Shown here one piece after another: positions 35,421 through 44,274 of a stretch of 44,274 bases of DNA (position 1 is its first letter; each line of letters starts with the position of its first letter). The notes under the pieces are model-generated. The model did not search any database. It saw only the letters and a program-made list of their open reading frames with translations, and had not been told where the DNA came from. The translations under genes and the position numbers were made by a program. This DNA is from Sandaracinus sp. (GTDB taxonomy: Bacteria; Myxococcota_A; Polyangia; Polyangiales; Houyiibacteriaceae): assembly GCA_020633125.1 (NCBI GenBank), contig JACKEH010000038.1, positions 1-44,274 on the forward strand. The letters are read 5' to 3'.

Positions 35421-36107
35421 TCACCACGCCGCGAGGTCGAAGAGTCGCTCGGCGTTCGTCACGTCGAGCCCGCCCGCGCGGCAGAGCGTCATCGCCTCGG
35501 CCACGGGAAGCGCCGCGTACGCCTCGCGGCGGCCGTCGCTCGGCAACGGAATCAGGCGCTCACGCACGCCGAAGCGGTCGAGCAGGATGTTCACCGCGCG
35601 AACCAACCCGCGCACGGTGATGCTCGCGGCCTCTTCGAGCTCCGAGAGATCGATCTGCCCGGTGTCGAGCTCTTCTTCTTCCTCGGGGTCGCTCACCGCC
35701 GCGAGGTGCTCGCCGGCACGAAGGACCAGCGGCCCGTCGTCCGTGCCGATGCGCTCGAGGGTCACGGTGCCCAGCTCCGGCGTCACCGACGAGAGCCGCA
35801 CGACCAGGTCGCGCGCGCTCGCGGGCTCGTCCGCGTCGTGGAGAAAGAAGCGATCCTGCGCCCGTCGCCGCGCCGCGGCCTCGGTGTCGGACGCGTGGTA
35901 GTAGAGCAGCAGAAGATCGAGCCGACGCGCGTCCTCGTCCGGGTTCGCGGTGGCGCTCTCTTGGAACACCGCGAGCAGCGGGTCGGTCAGCTCCGCGAGC
36001 CAGCCCGCCGTCCGCAACGACCGTACGTAGGTCGCGTCGGCTTCGGCCGGGGTAGGCGGTGGCCCCGAACGTTCAGGGGGGCGCGACTCGGCGTTCTCCG
36101 TGGTCAT
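35421..36107 (-). CDS. Hypothetical 228-residue protein
   Basis: This family is not recognised. The protein is soluble-looking, with no signal peptide or membrane helix. The N-terminal ~25 residues are Pro/Glu-rich. The middle is helical with an Arg/Leu-rich stretch (DARRLDLLLLYYHAS). An acidic patch, SDPEEEEELDTGQID, lies near residue 145, and the C-terminal ~70 residues are helical (SITVRGLVRAVNILLDRFGVRERLI). The start at 36107 lies 10 nt after the stop of the AcpH-like gene. Its place inside a tight minus-strand cluster supports it as a real gene. Confidence 0.65.
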   Translation of the reverse strand: MTTENAESRPPERSGPPPTPAEADATYVRSLRTAGWLAELTDPLLAVFQESATANPDEDARRLDLLLLYYHASDTEAAARRRAQDRFFLHDADEPASARDLVVRLSSVTPELGTVTLERIGTDDGPLVLRAGEHLAAVSDPEEEEELDTGQIDLSELEEAASITVRGLVRAVNILLDRFGVRERLIPLPSDGRREAYAALPVAEAMTLCRAGGLDVTNAERLFDLAAW

Positions 36108-36117
36108 GGCTCGGACG

Positions 36118-36852
36118 TCAGGACTCGGAACGCGACGGCGACCCCGAGCCGTTTTCCCGCAGGGAGCACGAATCATCACCGATTCCGCGCCGGAGATCCA
36201 CGCCGAAAGGCCTCTTCGGGTGCGCTTCGAGCCCTTCGTGTACCTCGGCCATCAAGGTCGGCGCCGCTCGCCGCACGTCGTCGTGCAGGCGGTCCATTTC
36301 GGCGCGAACCGCCGCAGAATCGCGGTCTTCGATCGCCAAGCGGGGACGGGGCGCGAGCGCCCGATGCAGCCGATCGGACACGACCTCGGGACTGCCGTGA
36401 TCGGGGTTCGCGCCGAGCTCGTGCAGCCGTCGACAGAGCCGACGAAAACGCGTGTCGGCCTCGACCACGCTCCAGTGCAGGTGCTCCGCCGCGTCTTCGC
36501 CCTCGTCGAGCGCACGCAGGTAGAGCGCGTCGGCCTGTCCGTCGTCGAGGAGGTATCCGTCCAGGAGCAGCTCGACTCCGATGTGGGCGACCGCGCGGCC
36601 GGTGCCCCAACGAACCCCCGCCGCGTCGAGGCGCACGCTGCTCTCTTGGCAGAGCCGCACGAAGGTGGGGGCTGCGTGAAAGATGCCGTCCACGACGTGG
36701 TGGTGCGTCACCCCGAGCGCGACTTCTTGGTGGTCGACCCGCACGAGGCGTGCGCCCGACATGCCGGCGAAGTCGGGGAGCATGGACCCGAGCGCGAAAG
36801 CGGCGTCGGCTCCGTCGAGGCGCGCGAGGTGACAATGCGCGTAGAAGTTCAT
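36118..36852 (-). CDS. ACP phosphodiesterase-like protein (AcpH family)
   Basis: This 244-residue protein begins MNFYAHCHLARL, very close to the start of acyl-carrier-protein phosphodiesterases (MNFLAHLHLA). It continues with GSMLPDFAG and GVTHHHVVDGIFHAAP, the family's pattern of a conserved Asp and His cluster. A second conserved block is GRAVAHIGVELLLDGYLL. The enzyme group, HD-like metal hydrolases, removes 4'-phosphopantetheine from holo-ACP. The start is fixed by this N-terminal match; the frame is open upstream. The C-terminal ~60 residues diverge. It lies 46 nt after miaA and 10 nt before the hypothetical gene. Activity on ACP is inferred from the family, and another phosphoester substrate is possible. 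Confidence 0.65.
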   Translation of the reverse strand: MNFYAHCHLARLDGADAAFALGSMLPDFAGMSGARLVRVDHQEVALGVTHHHVVDGIFHAAPTFVRLCQESSVRLDAAGVRWGTGRAVAHIGVELLLDGYLLDDGQADALYLRALDEGEDAAEHLHWSVVEADTRFRRLCRRLHELGANPDHGSPEVVSDRLHRALAPRPRLAIEDRDSAAVRAEMDRLHDDVRRAAPTLMAEVHEGLEAHPKRPFGVDLRRGIGDDSCSLRENGSGSPSRSES

Positions 36853-36898
36853 CGCTTCGGTGGGCAGTCGCGTGAACCGCGAGAACGTGACGAGCGAG

Positions 36899-37864
36899 TC
36901 ACGGACACACGCTCCGCCACGCGCGAATGCGATCGAGCGTCGCCTCCGAGACGAGCGCCTCGGGACCCCCGCGCCAATCGACCTGCGTGACCTCTCCGTT
37001 TCGATCCACGCGTGGCTCGTTGGCGAACCAGGTGCGTTGCCGCCGTGCGTACACCCGCGTCGACTTCCGCATGGCGCGCAGCGTGTCGTCGAGGCCCACG
37101 CCGTCGAGCAGGTGCGCGACCATCTCCTTGTAGCCGACGGACCCGAACGCGCGCGCACTTCGGGGCCACTTCGAGAGCAGGTCGCGCACTTCGTCGGCGA
37201 ACCCTTCGGCGAGCATCGCGTCGAGGCGGGCTTCGATGCGTGGCACGAGCACCTCGGGCGTCACCTCGAGGGTGACGAAGAAGGTCGGCGCCCGCGGGGA
37301 ACCGAGCGCGTGCTCGGCGCGAAGCTCGCCCGCGGGCCGGCCGGTCTGCGCGTGAATCTCGAGCGCACGCACGATGCGAAACGCGTCGTTTGGATGGATC
37401 GCGTCGGCGGCTTTGGGGTCGACGAGCCGGAGCCGAGCGTGAGCGACGGGCGCGGTTTCACGCGCGACCTCGGCCTCGATGCGCGCGCGAATCTCGGGAT
37501 CCGGCGGCGGGACGTCGAGCAGCCCGCGCACGAGCGCACGAATCCACAGGCCCGTTCCCCCCACGACGATGGGCAGCTTTCCGCGCGCGTGCACGTCGTC
37601 GATCACGACGTCCGCCCTGTCCGCGTAGACGACGGCGTCCACGAACTCGTCCGGGTCGAGTACGTCGAGCATGTGATGCCGTACGCCGCCGAGCTCTTTG
37701 GCGGTCGGCTTCGCCGAGCCGACGTCGAAGCCTCGGTAAACCTGCACGCTGTCGGCGCCGACCAGCTCTCCGTCGAGCTCTCGCGCGAGCGTGAGTGCCG
37801 ACGCGGTCTTGCCGCTGGCGGTCGGCCCGGCGACGACGAGGATCGGCGGCCTCGACACGCTCAT
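36899..37864 (-). CDS. miaA: tRNA dimethylallyltransferase (MiaA)
   Basis: This 321-residue enzyme transfers a dimethylallyl group to A37 of tRNAs reading UNN codons. The P-loop is GPTASGKT at 13-20; GADSVQVYRGFDVGSAKP follows, close to the usual DSMQVYR. Later motifs are HHMLDVLDP, PIVVGGTGLWIRAL and GSVGYKEM. The C-terminal part carries STRVYARRQRTWF, the usual tRNA-contact segment. The ATG at 37864 overlaps the mutL stop as ATGA, so translation is coupled to mutL; the mutL-miaA pairing is widespread in bacteria. Length and motifs are complete. Confidence 0.95.
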   Translation of the reverse strand: MSVSRPPILVVAGPTASGKTASALTLARELDGELVGADSVQVYRGFDVGSAKPTAKELGGVRHHMLDVLDPDEFVDAVVYADRADVVIDDVHARGKLPIVVGGTGLWIRALVRGLLDVPPPDPEIRARIEAEVARETAPVAHARLRLVDPKAADAIHPNDAFRIVRALEIHAQTGRPAGELRAEHALGSPRAPTFFVTLEVTPEVLVPRIEARLDAMLAEGFADEVRDLLSKWPRSARAFGSVGYKEMVAHLLDGVGLDDTLRAMRKSTRVYARRQRTWFANEPRVDRNGEVTQVDWRGGPEALVSEATLDRIRAWRSVCP

Positions 37865-39798
37865 CGACGATCCGTGAAGAGCCGAGCGAGCGCCGCGTCG
37901 TCGAGGGGACGCGCGCACTCGGGGTGCAGGTCGAGCGCGGCGAGCGCTGCCGGCTCGGCGCGCAACGCCAGCGACTCCCGCAGCGCGTCGCGTGCGTCGC
38001 TTCCGTCGGCCCACGCGCGCAACACCGCGGTGAGCATCGCGGCGGGCTCGGTCTCGCTCACGAGGCCCTCGGGAAGGCGCGGCACCGCGTGAAGCGCGAC
38101 GTCGGTCTCGCCAATCAGGCTCACGTCGAGCCCGAGCGCGAGCAGCGCTTCGCGGCGCGATTCGAGCGCCGCCGCCTCCCGCGCGTTCACGGCCGCCCGG
38201 GCCGGAAAGACGAGGCGGCGCGAAGGCAGAGGCGACTCGAGCGCGTCGAAGACCGCGCGCGCGAGACGGGCACGATCGACGACGCGAGGAGGAGCGTCGA
38301 GCACCCAATGCGCGTCGAAGCGGAGCAGAAGTGCAGCGGTGCGCGTGGATTCGGGAGGCGTATCCACGACCGGCGCGCGTGAGAGCGGCGCATGTGCGAC
38401 CGGCGCGTGCGCGAGCGGAGCCCGTGCGGTGGGGGAGGGCGAAACGGGCGAGGCCCCGGCCGCCGTCGGTGCCGCGTGCGGCGCTTCCGCACGAGGTGTC
38501 GTCGTTGTCGTGGCCGGGGCTCCCGACGTCGCGTGCGCGCTCGCGCCTGGCGTGCTCGCGTCGTGGTGCGACGACGCCTCGCCCGTGTGTCCGCCCGGCG
38601 CGAGCGCCGGGCTCGCGTCGACCTCCGGTGAATCCGCCTCCGCGCGCGCGAAGAGCTCACCGTCGCGAAGCGCGCTGCCGAGGCCCCAACGATCCGGGAC
38701 GGGCTTCGCGCCGGGACCACTCGCGAGGCGTTCCTTCCAATAGCTCGCGTCGCGCGTGATGGTCGGCTCGCTCTTCGGCACCTCCGCCAACGCCGGCGTG
38801 CCCGAGACCCCGCCACGCCATTGCGCCGTGCCCAGCGCCGCGGTCAGCACACGCGTCACCACGTCTTTGACGCGGTGAAGATCCGCGAAACGCACCTCGG
38901 TCTTCTGCGGGTGCGCGTTCACGTCGACGTCCGCCGGATCGATCTCGAGGTGCAACACGCCGGCCGGGTATTTGCCCTTCTCGAGCCGCTCGCCGAACGC
39001 GAACGCGATCGCGTGCGCCAAGCCGCGGTCGACCACCGGCCGACCGTTGACGAAGAGATGCAGCTGTTTCCAACCCGTCGTCGCGCGCTCCGGCGCACCG
39101 AGCGCGGCTTCGATCGACACCCCCTGATCGCTACCTTCGATCGGCGTGAGCGGCTGGTCCGAGAACACCGCCTGCGCGCGTGGGATGCGACCGAGCGTCG
39201 GAAGGTATTCGCGCACGCGCCGCCCGTTGCTGACCAGCGTCAGCCGCACGTAGGGCCGCGCCAACGCCACGTTCAAACACACGTCCGCGACGTGCGAAGC
39301 CTCGGTGTGGCGCGCGCGAAGGAACTTCTTGCGCGCGGGCACGTTGAAGAAGAGCTCGCGCACGTCGATCGTCGTGCCCGGCGGGCAGCCGATCGGGCGC
39401 ACGATCGGCTCCCCACCTTCGACCACGACCTCGGTGCCCGCGATCGCGTCGCGCTGCCGCGTCGTCAGGCGGAAACGCGAGACACTCGAGATTGACGCCA
39501 AGGCTTCGCCACGAAAGCCCATCGTGCGCAGCCGTCGGAAATCGTCGAACTGCTGCAGCTTGCTCGTCGCGTGGCGCCGCACCGCGAGCAACGCGTCTTC
39601 GGCGTCCATGCCGATGCCGTCGTCGACGATCCGGATGCGCTCGCGCCCGCCCTCGACGAGCTCGACCGTCACCGCCTGCGCGTCGGCGTCGAGCGCGTTC
39701 TCGACGAGCTCTTTGACCACGCTCGCCGGCCGCTCGACCACCTCGCCCGCGGCGATCTGATCGACGAGCGTATCGTCGAGGACGCGGATTCGACCCAC
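37861..39798 (-). CDS. mutL: DNA mismatch repair protein MutL
   Basis: This is a 645-residue GHKL ATPase that links MutS mismatch recognition to downstream excision. The ATP-binding motifs are complete: KELVENALDA with Glu30 and Asn34, DDGIGM at 59-64 and GFRGEAL at 94-100. The transducer domain follows with VNAHPQKTEVRF. A Pro/Ala/His-rich linker covers ~395-480. The C-terminal dimerisation domain is E. coli-like: it has no DQHA(x)2E(x)4E endonuclease motif and ends near DLHPECARP. The gene starts at 39798, divergent from the kinase, and is the first of a minus-strand operon with miaA. Confidence 0.95.
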   Translation of the reverse strand: MGRIRVLDDTLVDQIAAGEVVERPASVVKELVENALDADAQAVTVELVEGGRERIRIVDDGIGMDAEDALLAVRRHATSKLQQFDDFRRLRTMGFRGEALASISSVSRFRLTTRQRDAIAGTEVVVEGGEPIVRPIGCPPGTTIDVRELFFNVPARKKFLRARHTEASHVADVCLNVALARPYVRLTLVSNGRRVREYLPTLGRIPRAQAVFSDQPLTPIEGSDQGVSIEAALGAPERATTGWKQLHLFVNGRPVVDRGLAHAIAFAFGERLEKGKYPAGVLHLEIDPADVDVNAHPQKTEVRFADLHRVKDVVTRVLTAALGTAQWRGGVSGTPALAEVPKSEPTITRDASYWKERLASGPGAKPVPDRWGLGSALRDGELFARAEADSPEVDASPALAPGGHTGEASSHHDASTPGASAHATSGAPATTTTTPRAEAPHAAPTAAGASPVSPSPTARAPLAHAPVAHAPLSRAPVVDTPPESTRTAALLLRFDAHWVLDAPPRVVDRARLARAVFDALESPLPSRRLVFPARAAVNAREAAALESRREALLALGLDVSLIGETDVALHAVPRLPEGLVSETEPAAMLTAVLRAWADGSDARDALRESLALRAEPAALAALDLHPECARPLDDAALARLFTDRR

Positions 39799-40120
39799 GC
39801 CCGAACTCCTAGCAGGTTTGTCCCGTCGAGCGGACGTCGAACCGGGTCGTCTGCCCCAGGCGAGCGCACCGCCACGCAGCCAAGCTCCGCATGGCCTCGT
39901 GGGTTCGAGGAGGACGGGTGAGCCACGCTCGCCGAGTCTCTCCTACGACGCACCGCGTCGAAGCGGGTGTCACGGTGGCAACCTCCCGAGAACGCAAGGA
40001 AATTTCCATGCCGCACCCGGACGCCTCCGTTGACCCCCGTCGGCCACGCTGGTATCGTCGCGTCGACGTGGCGCCCTTCGCGCGCTCGTCTGCGAGCCTG
40101 CGTCGATCGAGCGAGCCCAG
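39799..40120. promoter_or_regulatory. Divergent region between mutL and the kinase, with a leader ORF
   Basis: This 322-nt gap must hold promoters for both the mutL operon and the kinase. No confident -10/-35 pair was found. A 10-bp perfect palindrome GGAAATTTCC (39998-40007) sits immediately before the ATG of a 38-codon reading frame (listed separately). It may simply combine a ribosome site with local AT-richness, or may be an operator. Confidence 0.4.

Positions 40121-40124
<4 letters not shown>
40008..40124 (+). CDS. Possible 38-residue leader peptide upstream of the kinase
   Basis: The ATG at 40008 has AAGGA 7 nt upstream, better than the site before the kinase start. The product is short and Arg/Pro-rich (MPHPDASVDPRRPRWYRRVD...). 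The stop codon overlaps the kinase ATG as ATGA (40121-40124), the usual layout for translational coupling. It may be a regulatory leader rather than a functional protein; conservation is unknown. Confidence 0.3.
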
Positions 40125-40926
<802 letters not shown>

Positions 40927-40939
<13 letters not shown>

Positions 40940-41763
40940 CGCAGCACATGTTCGAGCAGGTGCCCACGCTCCACGAGGTGAACCCTCGCGTCGAGTGCAG
41001 CGCCGAGCTCGAAGCGGTCATCTACAAGACGCTCGCGAAGGAAGCGAACGACCGCTACCAGACGATGGAAGAGCTCGGCGAGGCCGTCGCCGAAGCCATG
41101 CAAGGCCGCATGACGAAGGCCACCTTGGCCGGATTCGGCGCGCCCGTGCCCGCGAAGCCGAGGGTGTCCGCGCCGCGCGCGCTCTCGATGGCGCAGACCG
41201 CCGAGATGCCCAAGCAGGGCGGCGGTCGCGGGGTGCTCTTCGCCTTGCTCGCGGTGCTCCTCGTGGGCGGCGGGGCGGCGGGCGTCTTCTTCGCGCTCAA
41301 GGACGACGGCGAGGTGGCGACCAACACGACCGGCACGGGCACCCCGCTCACGCCGGAGCCGGGGCCGGTCGCCGACCCACCGCCGAATCCCGAGCCCGAG
41401 ATCGACCCCACGCCCGAGCCGGAGGTCGACCCGACCCCCGAAGCGCCGGCCACGGTGCCGGTGACCATCGAGACGCGTCCTGGCGATGGCGCCGAAGTCA
41501 GCGTCGACGGTCACCCCGAGCTCGCCTGCGACGCCACGCCCTGCACCCTCGACGTGCCGACCGGCGCACCGCTCACGTTTCACGCCCGCCGTGGTCGCTA
41601 CTCGGGCGAGATCGAGGTCACGCCGACGGTCGCGACCGCGGTCCAGGTCGTGCTCGTCGCGCAGCGCACCCGCGCGACGATGACCTCGGGCACGGGCGGC
41701 GAGACGACGATGGCGTCGACGATGAGCGGCGGCGACCTGAAGATCCCGACGATCTTCCAGTGA
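40927..41763 (+). CDS. Ser/Thr protein kinase, C-terminal part with PEGA domain
   Basis: This is the second part of the same kinase in the +1-shifted reading frame; ATG 40927 is only the first internal start, and the frame is already kinase-like from 40903 (VPFVGDSFMG). It carries the end of the kinase domain (EVNPRVECSAELEAVIYKTLAKEANDRYQTMEEL), a linker, a transmembrane helix (VLFALLAVLLVGGGAAGVFFAL), a long Pro/Glu/Asp-rich periplasmic spacer and a PEGA domain (VPVTIETRPGDGAEVSVDG). Such kinases signal across the inner membrane. It is convergent with mutS2, whose stop lies 78 nt away. Confidence 0.8.
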
Positions 41764-41818
41764 GCCCTTCGCAGCGGACGCCGACGGGCCGACGCCGCGA
41801 GCGTCGTGACGACGCGCG

Positions 41819-41834
41819 AGCCGACGAGTCGGCT
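41819..41834. terminator. Small hairpin between the kinase and mutS2
   Basis: AGCCGA (41819-41824) pairs with TCGGCT (41829-41834) around a CGAG loop, 7 nt before the mutS2 stop. It is short and lacks a T-run. It may help separate the convergent transcripts. Confidence 0.3.
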
Positions 41835-41841
41835 TCCGCGA

Positions 41842-44241
41842 TCACTTGAGCGAGACCACCGTCAGTCGGTCGCCGCCCTCTTCGCGCGAGCCACTTCGGA
41901 ACGAACGCACGTAGGTGGCGTCGCCACGAAGCATTTCGCGCACCGCGTCACGAAGCGCGCCGGTGCCGACGCCGTGCAGGATGTACGCGACGCCTTCGTT
42001 CGCACCGTACATGCGGTCGAGGAAGGACTCGGTCATCGGCACCGCGTCGTCGACGCGCATGCCGCGCACGTCGAGGGTGTTGTCGATGGTCATCGGCGAG
42101 ACCTTCGGCTCGAGCGGGGCCGCGCCCGAGACGTCGACCACGGGTCGCTCGCGTTTCTCTTCGCGTTCGGCCGAGCCGGAGCCCGGCGCGCGAAGCTCGG
42201 AGACCTCGACCCAGAGACGAAGCGCACCTGCGCCCACCCGGACCTTGCCGCGTGCCGGCGCTTCGACGACCTCGGCTTCGGTGCGAAGACGCGGCACCCA
42301 CACACGCGCGCCGACCGTGAGCTGGCGTGCGTCGACGGGAGGACCGTGGTCCGCGGGCGCCGGCGCGTCCGGGCGTGACGCCGCGACCTTCGCGGCCTCT
42401 TCGATGCGCCGCTTCACGTCGTCGACGGTCGGCGCGTCGGCCTCCTTCTTCAGCAGCCGTCGCGCTTGGCGAACGTCCTCACGCGCGCGTCGCAGCGCGT
42501 CGCGAAGCTTCGTCGCTTCGACGTCGAGCACCTTCTCGCGCTGCGCCGCCAGCGACGCACGCTCGGCTTCCGCCTTCTTGGTCAGACGCGCGGCTTCGAG
42601 GCGCTCGTCGTCGAGCGCGGCGCGGGCGAGCACCATCTCGCGGCGTTGTTCCTCGAGCGAGCGCACGAGCTCGTCGAAGGTGCGCGATTGTTCGGGCAAG
42701 ACGCCGCGCGCGACTGCGATCACGTCGTCCGGAATGCCGAAGCGCTGCGCGACCGAGAGCGCGCTCGACGCGCCGGGCACGCCGTGCACGAGCTCGAAGG
42801 TCGGGAGCATGCGCTCGACGTCGAAGCCGACCGCCGCGTTCTCGAGGCGCGTGTCGCGCGCGGCCATCGCCTTGAGCGGCTCGTAGTGCGTGGTGACCGC
42901 CAACGCGGCACCACGTCGCAGGAACGAGTCGACGAGCGCGCACGCGAGCGCGGCGCCTTCTTGCGGATCGGTGCCGCCCGCGAGCTCGTCGAGGAGGACC
43001 AGCGCGCCGCGCTGGGTCGCGCGAAGCACGCCCGCGAGGTTCGTGACGTGCGCGGAGAAGGTCGAGAGGTTCTTCTCGATCGACTGGTCGTCCCCGACGT
43101 CGGTGAGCACCGGCGCGAGGAAGCCGCAGCGGCTGCCCTCGTTCGCCGGCACCGGCAGACCCGCGCGCATCATCAGCGCAGCGAGCCCCAGCATCTTGAG
43201 CGCCACGGTCTTGCCACCCGCGTTCGGGCCGCTGAGCACGAGACCACGTCCGCTCTCGAGCTGCAGGTCGCAGGGCACGACGTCGACTCCGTCGAGGAGC
43301 AAGATCGGGTGACGTGCGGCGTCGAGCGAGACGCTCGTGTCGTCGGAGAGCTCGAGCACCCGCGCGCCGAGATCCTGCCCGAGCTTCGCCGACGCTTGGC
43401 GAAGGTCCGCGTGGTCGATCGACGCGAGCGCTGCTTCGAGCGACGGGAGCTGTTCGCGCACGAGCTCGGTGAGCTCGGCGAGGATGCGCGCCTCTTCGTG
43501 CTCGAGCTCGGCTTGGAGCATCTTGAGGTGGTTGCCCTGCGCGACGAGGCCACGCGGCTCCACGAAGACGGTCGACCCGCTCGCGCTCGTGCCGTGCACG
43601 ATGCCTTGGAGCTTCTCGTGCGCGTCGCGGCGCACGGGAATCACGTAGCGGCCTTCGCGCTCGGTGATGAAGCGGTCCTGAAGGATCGCGTCGTGCTCGA
43701 CGAGCATCTGCTCGAGTCGACGCACGATGCGCTCGCGCAGCGCCGAGACCTCGCCGCGAAGGCGACGAAGCTCGGGGCTCGCCTTGTCGGAGAGCGTGCC
43801 GTCCGGATCGATGCAGGCGGCGAGCTCGTCGCGAAGGCGGTCGAGCGTCGGGTCGAAGTTGCACGCGCCGTGCAGCGTGGGCATGCGCTCGCGGCGGCCG
43901 TGCAGGAAGAGGCGCAACGCGCGGGCGCAGCCGAGCACCGTCATCACGTCGCGAAGGGTGGGGCCGTCGAGGCTGCCTTGGCGCGCGACACGCGAGAGCG
44001 CGGTGCCGAGCTCGCGTGCACCGTCGAAGGGAAGGACCTCGCCTTCTTCGAGCACACGCTGCACCTCGGCGGTCTCGGCGAGCGCACGGCGGGCGCCTTC
44101 ACGCGTGGAGGCGATGGGCAGCTCGATGCGCGCGCCGAGGGGGCCACGGCAACGTTCGGCGATGGCCGACACGAGTCGCTCCCACTCGAGGTCGAGGAGG
44201 GTCTTTTCGGGTTCGAGCCCGAGGTGGGAGGGAGCAGTCAC
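41842..44241 (-). CDS. mutS2: Endonuclease MutS2
   Basis: This is a MutS-family ATPase of 799 residues if the GTG at 44241 is the start; the frame stays open to the window edge, so it may begin a little further upstream. The N-terminus (EPEKTLLDLEWERLVSAIAERC) matches the usual MutS2 opening. The core has GRYVIPVRRDAHEKLQGIVHGTSASGSTVFVEP, then Walker A GPNAGGKT (338-345) and Walker B LVLLDELAGGTDP (~415-427). A long coiled coil covers ~520-620. The C-terminal ~80 residues form an Smr domain (LDVRGMRVDDAV; LHGVGTGAL). The mismatch-recognition domain of MutS is absent, as expected. Known roles include suppression of recombination and, in some bacteria, ribosome-collision rescue. Confidence 0.95.
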   Translation of the reverse strand: MTAPSHLGLEPEKTLLDLEWERLVSAIAERCRGPLGARIELPIASTREGARRALAETAEVQRVLEEGEVLPFDGARELGTALSRVARQGSLDGPTLRDVMTVLGCARALRLFLHGRRERMPTLHGACNFDPTLDRLRDELAACIDPDGTLSDKASPELRRLRGEVSALRERIVRRLEQMLVEHDAILQDRFITEREGRYVIPVRRDAHEKLQGIVHGTSASGSTVFVEPRGLVAQGNHLKMLQAELEHEEARILAELTELVREQLPSLEAALASIDHADLRQASAKLGQDLGARVLELSDDTSVSLDAARHPILLLDGVDVVPCDLQLESGRGLVLSGPNAGGKTVALKMLGLAALMMRAGLPVPANEGSRCGFLAPVLTDVGDDQSIEKNLSTFSAHVTNLAGVLRATQRGALVLLDELAGGTDPQEGAALACALVDSFLRRGAALAVTTHYEPLKAMAARDTRLENAAVGFDVERMLPTFELVHGVPGASSALSVAQRFGIPDDVIAVARGVLPEQSRTFDELVRSLEEQRREMVLARAALDDERLEAARLTKKAEAERASLAAQREKVLDVEATKLRDALRRAREDVRQARRLLKKEADAPTVDDVKRRIEEAAKVAASRPDAPAPADHGPPVDARQLTVGARVWVPRLRTEAEVVEAPARGKVRVGAGALRLWVEVSELRAPGSGSAEREEKRERPVVDVSGAAPLEPKVSPMTIDNTLDVRGMRVDDAVPMTESFLDRMYGANEGVAYILHGVGTGALRDAVREMLRGDATYVRSFRSGSREEGGDRLTVVSLK

Positions 44242-44274
44242 GGGGTACCGAAGCTCACGCGCTCGTAGGAGGCG

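Overview
The window is about 44 kb of very GC-rich DNA with long, tightly packed genes. The predicted proteins suggest a myxobacterium of the Polyangiales type, perhaps close to Sandaracinus. The evidence is a set of Asp/Cys-rich lipoproteins with MopE-like metal motifs, an AgmX/PglI-type C-terminal domain, a zinc-ribbon Ser/Thr kinase with a PEGA tail, and an unusual density of secreted lipoproteins. The taxonomic call is inference from protein style; no rRNA, tRNA or CRISPR array was seen.

Region 1 (1-13647, + strand) is an array of five large secreted proteins. A thrombospondin-type-3/von Willebrand A protein (cut by the window start) is followed by two tandem paralogues with four Big_5 Ig-like domains each, then a Cys-rich MopE-like lipoprotein with PPC-like domains, then a second complete TSP3/vWA paralogue of the first. 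Four of the five have clear lipoboxes. No enzyme is recognisable, so this looks like a calcium-dependent cell-surface adhesion or display locus. A 17-nt AT-rich motif recurs about 170 nt after both TSP3/vWA genes.

Region 2 (13648-22307) starts with a gene-poor 770-nt gap. It continues with two acyl-CoA dehydrogenases flanking an AgmX-tail lipoprotein, a minus-strand zinc-ribbon membrane protein, a divergent MopE/YfaP-like lipoprotein ending in a strong terminator, a ThrE-type amino-acid exporter, and a RAYT-type HUH/Y1 transposase. Beyond the transposase lies a palindrome-rich gap holding a BIME-like pair of inverted REP-like palindromes.

Region 3 (22308-31905) holds an HD-domain protein related to the C-terminal part of CCA-adding enzymes, a DUF2254-like membrane protein, a PAPS-reductase-type CysH, and, divergent from cysH across an AT-rich island with a perfect small palindrome, two overlapping MuiA-family (DUF4140/DUF4139) genes. 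It ends with a polysaccharide-deacetylase lipoprotein fused to FG-GAP-like repeats and a perfect 16-bp hairpin between convergent genes.

Region 4 (31968-39798, - strand) is a compact probable operon mutL-miaA-AcpH-like-hypothetical-polytopic membrane protein-HSDL2-like SDR, followed after a gap by glutathione reductase. The first two genes overlap as ATGA, and the SDR start overlaps the preceding stop by one base. Region 5 (39799-44274) has a divergent Ser/Thr kinase, preceded by a possible coupled 38-codon leader ORF and broken by a one-base frameshift inside the kinase domain, and convergent to it mutS2, whose start lies near the window edge.
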